A DNA stretch of 64,000 nucleotides from Paracoccaceae bacterium. GTDB lineage: Bacteria > Pseudomonadota > Alphaproteobacteria > Rhodobacterales > Rhodobacteraceae. This document shows positions 54,602 to 63,219 of this stretch, in pieces. Every line of letters starts with the position of its first letter. Position 1 is the first letter of the stretch. The stretch lies in assembly GCA_002709405.1 (NCBI GenBank), contig PAQV01000035.1, positions 1 to 64,000 on the forward strand, in the 5' to 3' direction. Both the position numbers and the translations under genes were made by a program. Under the pieces are notes generated by a model. The model saw only the letters and a list, made by a program, of their open reading frames with translations, did no database searches and was not told the DNA's origin.

Positions 54602-55957
54602 ATGCTGCGGCGGCCCGACCCCGAAATCCAGACTTTCAACCCTACGACAGCCGACCCGCAGGATAGATTGAACGCCGATACAGACTTCTTAGCGCCCGTT
54701 CCCGAACGTGATGCGCGCCGCCATGTGCTGGTCGTCGATGACAGTCGACTGCAACGAAGGATACTGGTTACCTTATTGAAAAAATGGGGCTATTCCGTCG
54801 ACGAAGCAGCCAGCGGAGAAGAGGCGCTGGCCAGGGCCGCGGCGCATCCGCCCGATTTCGTGATGAGCGACTGGATGATGCCCGGGATGGACGGGCTTCA
54901 ATTCTGCCGCCTTTTCCGAGAGCGGAGCGGAGAAGCCTACGGCTATTTCATCCTGCTGACATCCAAAAGCGAAACCGATGACATCGCGCGCGGTCTGGAT
55001 GCCGGGGCCGACGATTTCCTGACCAAACCGGTCAGCGCCAACGAGCTGCGCGCGCGAGTCACTGCCGGAGAGCGGCTGCTGAACATGCAGCGCGAGCTTG
55101 AAGGCAAGAACCGTATGATCCTGGAAACACTCAGTAAATTACAGGACGCCTACGACGTCATTGACCGGGATCTACTGCAGGCCAAGACGATCCAGGACTC
55201 GCTGGTTCCCGATTTCGACCGTGACTTCGGGGCCGGGCGGGTTAGCCTGTTGCTGAAACCCTGCGGCCATATCGGGGGAGACCTGGTGGGCATGTTTGCG
55301 CCGGGGCCGAACCGGGTCGGGTTCTACTCGATCGACGTTTCCGGCCACGGGATCACCTCGGCGATGATGACCGCGCGGATCGGAAGCTACCTGAGCCATG
55401 CGCACCTGGATCTGAACATCGCGGTGGAAAAGCGCTTCAACCGGTTCTACGCGCTGCGGCCGCCGATCGCCGTGGCGCGTGCCCTGAACGAACGGTTGAT
55501 GGTGGATGCGGGCATCGCCGAATATTTCACGATGGTCTATGCGACAGCCGATCTGAGGCGGGGCATCGTGCGCCTTGTGCAGGCCGGGCATCCTCACCCC
55601 CTGCTGATCCGCGCGGACGGGACAATGGGCTTCGTGGGTCAGGGAGGCGTGCCTATCGGCCTGATTTCAGATGTTAAATTCGAACAGGTGGAGCTGAGGA
55701 TGCAACCGGGCGATCGGCTGCTGCTTTATACAGACGGCTTTACCGAAGCGCGGCTGAAATCCGGGGATATGCTGGAAGAGGAAGGTCTGCTGCGCCTTGT
55801 CAAAGAGTCGTTGCCTGCACCCACCGGGCGGGAATTCATGAACGATCTGTATTGGCGCCTGATCGAAGAAATGGAGGATGAATCGCGGTTGGAAGACGAT
55901 GTGTCGGCGACGCTCTTCGAATACACCGGCAAGGGGGTGGGCATATCCACCCCCTGA
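54602..55957 (+). CDS. Receiver-PP2C (SpoIIE-type) phosphatase, RbaY-like
   Basis: A 451-residue response regulator whose output is a serine phosphatase. The receiver (about 40-155) has VVDDSR, phospho-acceptor D90 in VMSDWMMPGMDG, and the switch lysine in FLTKPVS. A helical linker (about 165-195) joins a PPM/SpoIIE domain (about 200-445) whose metal-binding Asps are in IGGDLVGMF, SIDVSGHGITSA, YTDGFTEA and EDDVSATLF. Such proteins dephosphorylate STAS anti-anti-sigma factors in partner-switching pathways. RbaY of R. capsulatus, which affects gene-transfer-agent production, has this layout as I recall. No STAS or anti-sigma gene is adjacent; an HPt gene is divergent. Confidence 0.9.
   Translation: MLRRPDPEIQTFNPTTADPQDRLNADTDFLAPVPERDARRHVLVVDDSRLQRRILVTLLKKWGYSVDEAASGEEALARAAAHPPDFVMSDWMMPGMDGLQFCRLFRERSGEAYGYFILLTSKSETDDIARGLDAGADDFLTKPVSANELRARVTAGERLLNMQRELEGKNRMILETLSKLQDAYDVIDRDLLQAKTIQDSLVPDFDRDFGAGRVSLLLKPCGHIGGDLVGMFAPGPNRVGFYSIDVSGHGITSAMMTARIGSYLSHAHLDLNIAVEKRFNRFYALRPPIAVARALNERLMVDAGIAEYFTMVYATADLRRGIVRLVQAGHPHPLLIRADGTMGFVGQGGVPIGLISDVKFEQVELRMQPGDRLLLYTDGFTEARLKSGDMLEEEGLLRLVKESLPAPTGREFMNDLYWRLIEEMEDESRLEDDVSATLFEYTGKGVGISTP
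55933..55954 (+). terminator. Hairpin overlapping the end of the PP2C gene
   Basis: A perfect 8-bp stem (55933-55940 with 55947-55954, 6-nt loop) lies in the last codons before the stop. No T-run follows. Confidence 0.4.
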
Positions 55958-56004
55958 CCGCAATCGATGGTGCGCTTTCACCGCTGGTTTCGGCACGGTG
56001 GATG

Positions 56005-56457
56005 TCAGGCGGAGGACAAACCACGGGCCAGTGCGGCGGCAAAGTGGCGGTCTCCGGAATTGCCCAGAAGCCGGGCCGCTTCGCTTGGCGGCAGCCAGAC
56101 GGCGGAATGGCCAGGTTCGATGGGCGGTCCGTGCCGGCGCGCTGGGCGTGCCAGGTAAATCAGGCAGATCTTTTCGGCGTAAAGGTCATATTCCGGCATG
56201 TAGGTGAACCGGCGAAACGCACCCACGCGGCAGGGATCCGAAATTGACCAGCCGGTTTCCTCGTGCACTTCACGATGCAGCGCCGCGATGGGGGATTCGC
56301 CGGGATCAATGCCGCCCCCGGGTAATTGAAGCTCGGGCCCGGGGTCTTCCTGCAACGTCAGCAACAGCGCCCCATCACGTTCCAGAAGCGCATAAGCCCC
56401 GACGCGGCGCGTGTATTTTCGCCCTGGTTCGGGTGGTTCTCCGAAACGTCGGATCAT
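56005..56457 (-). CDS. Nudix hydrolase
   Basis: A 150-residue Nudix enzyme with an intact catalytic box, GGGIDPGESPIAALHREVHEETGW (positions about 48-71; GX5EX7REUXEEXGU with the acidic pair in HEET). The substrate is not deducible. ATG 56457 with AAGGGG upstream is preferred to an earlier TTG. It is divergent from hslO across 75 bp and convergent with the PP2C gene. Confidence 0.92.
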   Translation of the reverse strand: MIRRFGEPPEPGRKYTRRVGAYALLERDGALLLTLQEDPGPELQLPGGGIDPGESPIAALHREVHEETGWSISDPCRVGAFRRFTYMPEYDLYAEKICLIYLARPARRHGPPIEPGHSAVWLPPSEAARLLGNSGDRHFAAALARGLSSA

Positions 56458-56532
56458 GTCAGCCCCTTTCAACCGTGCTTGTTCCGCTTATATAGGCGCG
56501 ATATGCCAATCCACGGCAACCAAGGAAACCCC

Positions 56533-57516
56533 ATGACCATCGGATCCAAACTTGCGTGGGACGACACGGTCCTGCCCTTCCAACTTGATGCCTCGGACAT
56601 GCGCGGCCGCGTGGCGCGGCTTGACGGTGTGCTCGACGGAATCCTGAAGCAACATGATTACCCGCCCCAGGTCGAAGCGCTGGTGGCGGAAATGGCGCTG
56701 TTGACCGCGCTGATCGGCCAGACGATTTCGCTGCGCTGGAAACTGTCGCTGCAGGTCCAGTCGAAGGGGCCCGTGCGCATGATTGCCACGGATTACTTTG
56801 CCCCGGCCGAAGAGGGTGCGCCGGCCCAGATCCGGGCCTATGCCAGCTTTGACGCCGAGCGGCTGACCAATGAAACGCCCTTTGACCAGGTGGGCGACGG
56901 ATACTTCGCCATCCTGATCGACCAGGGCAAGGGCACCGCGCCTTACCAGGGGATCACGCCGCTGGACGGCAAGTCGCTTGCCGATTGCGCGCAGGCCTAT
57001 TTCGCCCAGTCGGAACAGCTGCCGACCCGGTTCGCGCTCAGCTTTGGCAAGTCGACCACCCCGGACGAACCCGAACATTGGCGAGCCGGTGGGATCATGA
57101 TCCAGCACATGCCCAAGGCCTCGCCCTTCGTGGCGTCCAGCCAGGGTGACGGGGACATCCTGCGCCCGGCCGACCTGGTCGATGGCGAACAGGAAGAGAA
57201 CTGGAACCGGATCAACATCCTGCTCGACACGGTTGAGGACTTGGAACTGATCGGCCCGGGCATCACCGCGACCGACCTGTTGGTGCGCCTGTTTCACGAG
57301 GAACAGCCGCGTGTCTACGACGCCCAGGCCGTTCGCTTCGGGTGCACCTGTTCCGAAGATCGCGTGCGCCAATCGCTGTCGATCTACTCGGCCAAGGACA
57401 TCGAGAAGATGACCACCGACGAAGGACGGGTGACCGCCGATTGCCAGTTCTGCGGGGCGCATTACGACCTTGATCCGGAAACGCTCGGGTTCGAGGCGAA
57501 GAAGGACGCACCGTGA
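56533..57516 (+). CDS. hslO: Redox-regulated chaperone Hsp33
   Basis: Holdase chaperone activated by oxidation. It is 327 residues. The four zinc-binding cysteines form CTC in GCTCSEDR and CQFC in DCQFCGAHYD at the C-terminus, exactly the CxC...CxxC switch. The N-terminal fold has LLTALIGQTISLRWKLSLQVQ (in part TALIGQTISLRWKLS) and later GGIMIQHMP. ATG 56533 follows AAGGA by 7 nt; longer in-frame starts overlap the divergent gene. It ends by overlapping the CoA-Nudix start (GTGA). Confidence 0.96.
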   Translation: MTIGSKLAWDDTVLPFQLDASDMRGRVARLDGVLDGILKQHDYPPQVEALVAEMALLTALIGQTISLRWKLSLQVQSKGPVRMIATDYFAPAEEGAPAQIRAYASFDAERLTNETPFDQVGDGYFAILIDQGKGTAPYQGITPLDGKSLADCAQAYFAQSEQLPTRFALSFGKSTTPDEPEHWRAGGIMIQHMPKASPFVASSQGDGDILRPADLVDGEQEENWNRINILLDTVEDLELIGPGITATDLLVRLFHEEQPRVYDAQAVRFGCTCSEDRVRQSLSIYSAKDIEKMTTDEGRVTADCQFCGAHYDLDPETLGFEAKKDAP

Positions 57517-58109
57517 CCGCGCTTGAGGATCGAATCATCCGGGCTTTGGGCGGGTCTGGGGGCCCGTCGTCGGATTTCGACCTCAATCCCGAAGTTCAGC
57601 TTCCGCCGGGCCGCAAGCTGCGCCCGGCGGGGGTCCTTCTGGGCATCGACGTGACAGGTGCAGCGCCGCGGGTTTTGTTGACCAAGCGGTCGTCCAGGTT
57701 GAAACACCATCCCGGCCAGATCGCCTTTCCGGGCGGCAAGCAGGATGACACCGACGCCGATGTCATCGACGCCGCGCTCAGAGAGGCCGAGGAAGAGGTC
57801 GCCCTGCCGCGATCCTCGGTTCGGGTTCTTGGCACGATGCCCGCGCACGAGACGGTGACCAGTTTCATGGTGACGCCGGTGGTGGCCTTGATCGAGACGC
57901 CGTTTTCCATTCGTCCCGAACCGGGCGAGGTCGAAGAGGCCTTCGACGTGCCGTTGGATCACCTCCTGGACCCGGCCAATTACAGCGTTCAGTCCCGGCG
58001 GTGGCGGGGGAGCCAACGGCATTACTTCACGGTGCCATATGGACCCTATTACATATGGGGCGCGACCGCGCGGATGTTGCGCACATTTGCCGAACGGATG
58101 CGGGCGTGA
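57513..58109 (+). CDS. CoA pyrophosphohydrolase-type Nudix protein
   Basis: A 198-residue Nudix protein of the NudL/YeaB CoA pyrophosphatase group. The UPF0035-like segment LTKRSSRLKHHPGQIAFPGG precedes the Nudix box ALREAEEEVAL (EAEEE catalytic acids). It would cleave CoA to 4'-phosphopantetheine and adenosine 3',5'-diphosphate. The start is GTG 57513 overlapping the hslO stop, and its own stop overlaps the cca start, forming an hslO-nudix-cca coupled unit. Confidence 0.92.
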   Translation: MTALEDRIIRALGGSGGPSSDFDLNPEVQLPPGRKLRPAGVLLGIDVTGAAPRVLLTKRSSRLKHHPGQIAFPGGKQDDTDADVIDAALREAEEEVALPRSSVRVLGTMPAHETVTSFMVTPVVALIETPFSIRPEPGEVEEAFDVPLDHLLDPANYSVQSRRWRGSQRHYFTVPYGPYYIWGATARMLRTFAERMRA

Positions 58110-59278
58110 CCCGGATCGCGGGCGAATGGTTAACCCGGCTGCCTGCGCAGAAGGTCTGCGCCATGCTGGATGGCGCGGGGTATCAGGCTCTGTTTGTCGG
58201 TGGCTGCGTGCGCAACACCCTTCTGGACGCGCCTGTCAGTGACCTGGACCTGTCGACCGATGCCCATCCTGAAACGGTTATCGACCTGGCCGGCAGGGCT
58301 GGGCTGAAGGCCATTCCAACCGGGATCGACCATGGTACCGTCACCGTGGTGCACGATGGGGAACCCATTGAAATCACGACGTTTCGCAAGGATATCGAAA
58401 CGGACGGGCGACGGGCCGTTGTGGCCTTTGCCGACACTGTCGACGATGATGCCCGCCGGCGCGACTTCACCATGAACGCGCTTTATGCCCGCATCGATGG
58501 CACTCTGATCGATCCGCTTGGCGGGCTGCCTGACCTGCAGGCGCGACGGGTGCGCTTCATTGGCTCGGCGGCGCGGCGTATTCAGGAAGACTACCTGCGA
58601 TCCTTACGGTATTTTCGCTTTCACGCCTGGTACGGGGATGCGGCCCAAGGCATGGACCCGGACGCTCTGGATGCGATCGCCAACCACCTGGACGGGCTGG
58701 ACACCCTGTCGCGGGAACGGGTCGGTGCCGAAACGCTCAAGCTGTTGTCTGCCCCCGATCCGGCGCCCGCGGTGGCCGCAATGCGCATGACCGGAGCGTT
58801 AATGCATGTGTTGCCGGGGGCCGACGATCGCGCCCTCGCGCCGCTGGTGCACCTGGAGCAGACCCACGGGTTCGCGCCCGACCCGATCCGGCGCCTGGCA
58901 GCGCTGGGCGACGCGGACCTTATGGACACCCTGCGGTTGAGCCGCGCCAAGCGGGACCGATGCACAGGACTGCGCGACAGTGCAACGGCCGGGCAAAGCG
59001 GGGCCGAACTGGGGTATCGTCTGGGGTGTGAGGCGGGGCGCGATGTCATCTTGCTGCGCGCTGCACTGATGGAACAACCGCTTGGGGCTGATGAGCTTGC
59101 CCAGGTGGATATCGGCGCGGCGGCAGAGTTCCCCATATCAGCCCGCGACCTGATGCCGATGCATAAAGGGGCAGCACTAGGTAACCAGTTGAAAAAACTG
59201 GAACAATCCTGGATATCGTCGGGCTTTACCCTGACCCGGGCCGCACTTTTGGAGATTTCGCGCGCCCAAGAGGGGTGA
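58106..59278 (+). CDS. cca: CCA tRNA nucleotidyltransferase / poly(A) polymerase family
   Basis: Adds or repairs the 3' CCA end of tRNAs. It is 390 residues from GTG 58106, which overlaps the Nudix stop (GTGA); there is no good ATG. The head domain has ALFVGGCVRN, the catalytic DLDLSTDA, and RRDFTMNALYARIDG; the body has IQEDYLRSLRYFRFHAWYG, a marker of the bacterial Cca family. The C-terminal arm is short. An HD phosphohydrolase domain is absent. Confidence 0.95.
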   Translation: MTRIAGEWLTRLPAQKVCAMLDGAGYQALFVGGCVRNTLLDAPVSDLDLSTDAHPETVIDLAGRAGLKAIPTGIDHGTVTVVHDGEPIEITTFRKDIETDGRRAVVAFADTVDDDARRRDFTMNALYARIDGTLIDPLGGLPDLQARRVRFIGSAARRIQEDYLRSLRYFRFHAWYGDAAQGMDPDALDAIANHLDGLDTLSRERVGAETLKLLSAPDPAPAVAAMRMTGALMHVLPGADDRALAPLVHLEQTHGFAPDPIRRLAALGDADLMDTLRLSRAKRDRCTGLRDSATAGQSGAELGYRLGCEAGRDVILLRAALMEQPLGADELAQVDIGAAAEFPISARDLMPMHKGAALGNQLKKLEQSWISSGFTLTRAALLEISRAQEG

Positions 59279-59281
59279 CAA

Positions 59282-59298
59282 ACATGATTTCATCATGT
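59282..59298. promoter_or_regulatory. Inverted repeat in the leader of the ABC exporter genes
   Basis: ACATGAT, spacer TTC, then ATCATGT: a perfect 7-bp dyad just after the cca stop and about 170 bp before the first ABC gene. It is a candidate operator. Confidence 0.45.
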
Positions 59299-59333
59299 AA
59301 TTGACCGTCATCACCCATGTCGGAGGGATGCGC

Positions 59334-59366
59334 ATGTATCACGGGATCTGGAATTATCACGGCTAA
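59334..59366 (+). CDS. Possible 10-codon leader peptide
   Basis: ATG at 59334 with GGAGGG 6 nt upstream encodes MYHGIWNYHG and then TAA. An in-frame ATG 6 nt earlier would add two residues. Two Tyr, two His and one Trp codons in ten are an unusual mix that resembles an attenuation leader, but no clear alternative-hairpin terminator was found before the ABC gene at 59470. It may be chance. Confidence 0.35.
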   Translation: MYHGIWNYHG

Positions 59367-59469
59367 GGCCGACCGATCCTTGTGATGGTCCGGCCCAGGC
59401 CGAGACACCGCATCATAACCCCTTTAAAAATCCGCTCTCATTGTACGAGCACCGACAGGTACTCTTCTC

Positions 59470-61314
59470 ATGTTCCGTTTTTTCGAGTCGCTGGTCGATT
59501 CTTATGTCGACTATGATGAAACCGATCAGCCCAAACCCGGGGTCTGGTCCTTTTTCAAAGACTACTGCCGACCGTTTTTCGGGGTCTTCTGGGTTACGGG
59601 GATCCTGTCCGTCGTGGTGGCCGTGGTCGAAATCGGCCTGATCGGCTACATGGGCCGCCTCGTTGATCTGCTGATCGGGCCGCCGGCCGAAGTCTGGGCC
59701 CAGCACGGCACCGAGTTTCTGATTGCAGCCGCCTTGATTCTGCTGGTGCGGCCGGCGCTGCACATCGTCGATGTCATGCTGCTGAACAACACGATTCTGC
59801 CGCAGATGACGACCTTGGTCCGGTGGCGGGCGCACCGGCAGGTGTTGCGCCAGTCGGTCGGTTGGTACGAAAATGACTTTGCCGGGCGGATCGCCAACCG
59901 GGTCATGCAAACCCCGATGGCCGCCAGCGAGGTCGTCTTCCAGACCTTCGACGCGCTGACCTTTGCGCTGGCCTACCTCGTCGGGGCCGGCGTGCTGCTG
60001 ATGGCCGCCGATGTCCGGTTGCTGCTGCCGCTGACCCTGTGGTTCGTCGGGTATGCCGTCCTGATGCACTGGACCCTGGCCCGTGTCGGGCCGGCCAGCC
60101 AGGCCTTTTCCGAGGCGCGGTCCGAACTGACCGGGCGCATCGTCGACAGCTATTCCAACATCCATTCGGTCAAGATGTTCGCCCATCACGACCTGGAACT
60201 GACCCACATGAAAGAGGCCAACGACCTGGCCCTGGAAGCCGGGCGCGGCGAAATGCGGGTCTTTACCACGATGGACGTGGTGCTGGTGACTCTGAATGGC
60301 CTGCTGATCGTGGGGGTCGTCGGCTGGGCGATCGCGCTGTGGATGCAGGGCTCTGCCAGTGTCGGCGTGGTTGCCGCGGCGACGGCTTTGACCCTGCGGC
60401 TGAACGCCATGACGGGCTGGATCATGTGGGCTCTGACCACGTTCTTCCGCCAGCTGGGCATCGTCAAAGAGGGCCTTGAAACGATTTCGCAACCTATCGA
60501 CCTGGTCGATGCGACGGGCGCGACGCCGCTGGAATTCGGCCAGGGCCGGATTGCGATCAAGGGCCTCAGCCACCACTACGGCAAGGGGGCCGGAGGGCTG
60601 GACAGGATCGACCTGGACATCGCTCCGGGTCAGAAGGTCGGGTTGATCGGGCGGTCGGGCGCGGGAAAGTCGACGTTGGTGAAGCTGTTGCTGCGGTTCT
60701 ACGACGTCGAAACCGGGCGGATCGAAATCGACGGGCAGGACATTTCCGCCGTGACCCAGGAAAGCCTGCGCCGCCATATCGGCATGGTGCAGCAAGACAG
60801 CGCGCTGCTGCATCGGTCAGTGCGAGAGAACATCCTGTATGGCCGGCCCGAGGCAACCGAGCTGGAAATGGTCGGGGCGGCTCAGCAGGCCGAAGCCCAT
60901 GATTTCATTCAAACCTTGACGGATCTGCAAGGCCGCTCGGGCTATGATGCGCACGTGGGCGAACGGGGCGTGAAACTGTCGGGCGGGCAACGTCAGCGGA
61001 TCACGCTGGCCCGGGTGATGCTGAAGAACGCTCCGATCCTGGTGCTGGACGAAGCCACCAGCGCGCTGGATTCCGAGGTGGAGGCCGCGATCCAGCACAC
61101 GCTTTACGGCATCATGGTGGGCAAGACGGTCATCGCCATTGCCCACCGGCTGTCGACCATCGCCCAGATGGACCGGATCCTGGTGATGGACGAAGGGCGC
61201 ATTGTCGAGGACGGCACGCATGAAGAGCTGCTGGCGCAGGAGGGTCTGTATGCGGCTCTTTGGGCGCGGCAATCGGGGGGATTTATCGGAACCGAAGTGG
61301 AGGCGGCGGAATGA
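59470..61314 (+). CDS. ABC exporter half-transporter 1 (ABCB type)
   Basis: A 614-residue fused membrane-ATPase protein. Six membrane helices occupy about 35-330, followed by a nucleotide-binding domain (about 355-600) with Walker A GRSGAGKSTLVK, Q loop MVQQDSALL, signature LSGGQRQRITLARV, Walker B ILVLDEATSALDSE, and H loop IAHRLSTIA. All catalytic residues are intact, so it could work as a homodimer or pair with its neighbour. The substrate (lipid, peptide, toxin or metal conjugate) is unknown. Its stop overlaps the next gene by 4 bp. Confidence 0.92.
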   Translation: MFRFFESLVDSYVDYDETDQPKPGVWSFFKDYCRPFFGVFWVTGILSVVVAVVEIGLIGYMGRLVDLLIGPPAEVWAQHGTEFLIAAALILLVRPALHIVDVMLLNNTILPQMTTLVRWRAHRQVLRQSVGWYENDFAGRIANRVMQTPMAASEVVFQTFDALTFALAYLVGAGVLLMAADVRLLLPLTLWFVGYAVLMHWTLARVGPASQAFSEARSELTGRIVDSYSNIHSVKMFAHHDLELTHMKEANDLALEAGRGEMRVFTTMDVVLVTLNGLLIVGVVGWAIALWMQGSASVGVVAAATALTLRLNAMTGWIMWALTTFFRQLGIVKEGLETISQPIDLVDATGATPLEFGQGRIAIKGLSHHYGKGAGGLDRIDLDIAPGQKVGLIGRSGAGKSTLVKLLLRFYDVETGRIEIDGQDISAVTQESLRRHIGMVQQDSALLHRSVRENILYGRPEATELEMVGAAQQAEAHDFIQTLTDLQGRSGYDAHVGERGVKLSGGQRQRITLARVMLKNAPILVLDEATSALDSEVEAAIQHTLYGIMVGKTVIAIAHRLSTIAQMDRILVMDEGRIVEDGTHEELLAQEGLYAALWARQSGGFIGTEVEAAE

Positions 61315-63194
61315 GCGCGCGCATCATGAAACCGGCGAAATCATATGCCGGAAAGATTCTGAAAACCTTTGAAGACCTGATCGACCCCTTCGCGGATCAT
61401 CCAGCCGGCACGCCTCCGTCGCGACTGGTGCCCTACATGCTGTCGATGCTGAAACCCTTCGGCAAATGGTTGCCCGTGATGGCCACCATGTCGGTGGCCG
61501 TGGCCGTCGTCGAGGTATCGCTGCTGTTCTACACCGGCCGGCTGATCGACCTGATGGCCGACGGTGGCGTGGCTGAATTCTGGCAGGCCAACGGGACGGA
61601 ACTGATCATCGCGACCATCGCGATCTTTTTCTTCCGGCCGTTGATCATCGGCCTGGCGCACATGTTCCTGGAACAGACCCTGGTGTCCAATAGCCAGGAC
61701 CTGGTGCGCTGGCGGTCCCACAAGCACATGCTGGGCCAGTCGATGACCTTCTTCCAGAACGACTTTGCCGGGCGGCTGACCAACCGGGTCATGCAGCAGG
61801 GTCCGGCAGTCGAAGACAGCTCCTACATGATGTTCGAAGCGGTCTGGTTCGCCCTGGTCTACGTGATCTCGGCAGCAGTGATGATCGCGGCCTTCGACAT
61901 CTGGCTGGTGATCCCCTTGCTGGCCTGGCTGGGGGCCTACGTCACCTACAACATCGCGCTTGCGAAACGGGTGGCCGTCGCGTCCGAGAAATCGTCGGAC
62001 GCGCGGTCGATGGTCACGGCCCGGGTGGTCGATGCCTACACCAACATCGAAACGGTCAAACTGTTCGCCGACGACGCGCAAGAAGAAGGCTATGTGCTGT
62101 CGGCCATGCGCCGGCACCGGCTGCGGTTGCAGCGGTTCCTGCGGCTGATGACCGAAATGCACTTCCTTCTGAACTTCCTGAACGGCGCGATGATCATCGG
62201 GGTCCTGGGGCTGGCCATGTACCTGTGGTCGATCCAGGCCGTGACGATCGGAGAGGTCGCGGCGGCCTCGGCCCTGGTGATGCGGCTGAACGGGATGTCC
62301 GGCTGGATCATGTGGGTCACGATCCGCCTGTTCGAACATATGGGGGTGATCCAGGAAGGGCTGCGGTCGATTTCCGTGCCGCACGCGCTGGTCGACAAAC
62401 CCCAGGCGCCGGCATTGCAGGTGACGGACGGAAAGATCCGGTTCGACGCGGTCACGCAGCATTATGGCAAGGGGTCCGGCGGGCTGGATCATCTGAACCT
62501 GACCATCCGGCCCGGCGAAAAGGTCGGCCTGGTGGGGCGGTCGGGCGCGGGGAAATCCTCGCTGGTCAACTTGCTGTTGCGGTTCCGTGACCCGGAAGAG
62601 GGGCGGATCCTGATCGACGGACAGGACGTGTCGGCCGTGCGCCAGACGTCGCTGCGCCAGCAGATCGGCATGGTCACGCAGGACAGTTCCCTGCTGCACC
62701 GCTCGATCCGGGCCAACCTGCTGTATGGCCGGCCGGACGCGACGGATGCCCAGATGATCGACGCGGCGAAACAGGCGGCGGCGCATGACTTCATCCTGGG
62801 TCTTCAGGACCGGCAGGGGCGCACGGGCTATGATGCCCATGTGGGCGAGCGCGGTGTGAAGCTGTCGGGCGGTCAGCGGCAGCGGATCGCCATGGCGCGC
62901 GTCATCCTGAAAGACGCGCCGATCCTGGTGCTGGACGAAGCGACCAGCGCGCTGGATTCCGAGGTCGAGGCACAGATCCAGGACACGCTTTATAATGTGA
63001 TGTCCGGCAAGACCGTCATTGCCATTGCGCACAGGCTCTCTACCATTGCTCATATGGACCGGATCATCGTCCTGGACCGGGGCCGCATCGCCGAGCAGGG
63101 CTCGCACAGCGAGTTGCTGGCCAAAGGTGGTCTTTATGCCGGCTTCTGGACGCGGCAATCCGGCGGATTCCTGAACCCCGAGGCGGCCGAATAA
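61311..63194 (+). CDS. ABC exporter half-transporter 2 (ABCB type)
   Basis: A 627-residue paralogue of the preceding protein with the same layout: a polar N-terminus of about 45 residues, six membrane helices (about 50-340), and an ATPase with GRSGAGKSSLVN, MVTQDSSLL, LSGGQRQRIAMARV, ILVLDEATSALDSE and IAHRLSTIA. The two ATPase domains are nearly identical in places, down to the DNA, which indicates a tandem duplication. ATG 61311 overlaps the previous stop. A heterodimer with half-transporter 1 is likely. Confidence 0.92.
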   Translation: MSARIMKPAKSYAGKILKTFEDLIDPFADHPAGTPPSRLVPYMLSMLKPFGKWLPVMATMSVAVAVVEVSLLFYTGRLIDLMADGGVAEFWQANGTELIIATIAIFFFRPLIIGLAHMFLEQTLVSNSQDLVRWRSHKHMLGQSMTFFQNDFAGRLTNRVMQQGPAVEDSSYMMFEAVWFALVYVISAAVMIAAFDIWLVIPLLAWLGAYVTYNIALAKRVAVASEKSSDARSMVTARVVDAYTNIETVKLFADDAQEEGYVLSAMRRHRLRLQRFLRLMTEMHFLLNFLNGAMIIGVLGLAMYLWSIQAVTIGEVAAASALVMRLNGMSGWIMWVTIRLFEHMGVIQEGLRSISVPHALVDKPQAPALQVTDGKIRFDAVTQHYGKGSGGLDHLNLTIRPGEKVGLVGRSGAGKSSLVNLLLRFRDPEEGRILIDGQDVSAVRQTSLRQQIGMVTQDSSLLHRSIRANLLYGRPDATDAQMIDAAKQAAAHDFILGLQDRQGRTGYDAHVGERGVKLSGGQRQRIAMARVILKDAPILVLDEATSALDSEVEAQIQDTLYNVMSGKTVIAIAHRLSTIAHMDRIIVLDRGRIAEQGSHSELLAKGGLYAGFWTRQSGGFLNPEAAE

Positions 63195-63219
63195 GGCCGT
63201 CCTTTTCGGAGCAACACAC

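Noticed and set aside
57290-57305. parS-like sequence TGTTTCACGAGGAACA in hslO
   Set aside because: It matches 14 of 16 bases but breaks the palindrome centre, and it encodes the Hsp33 stretch LFHEEQ. It is treated as coincidence.
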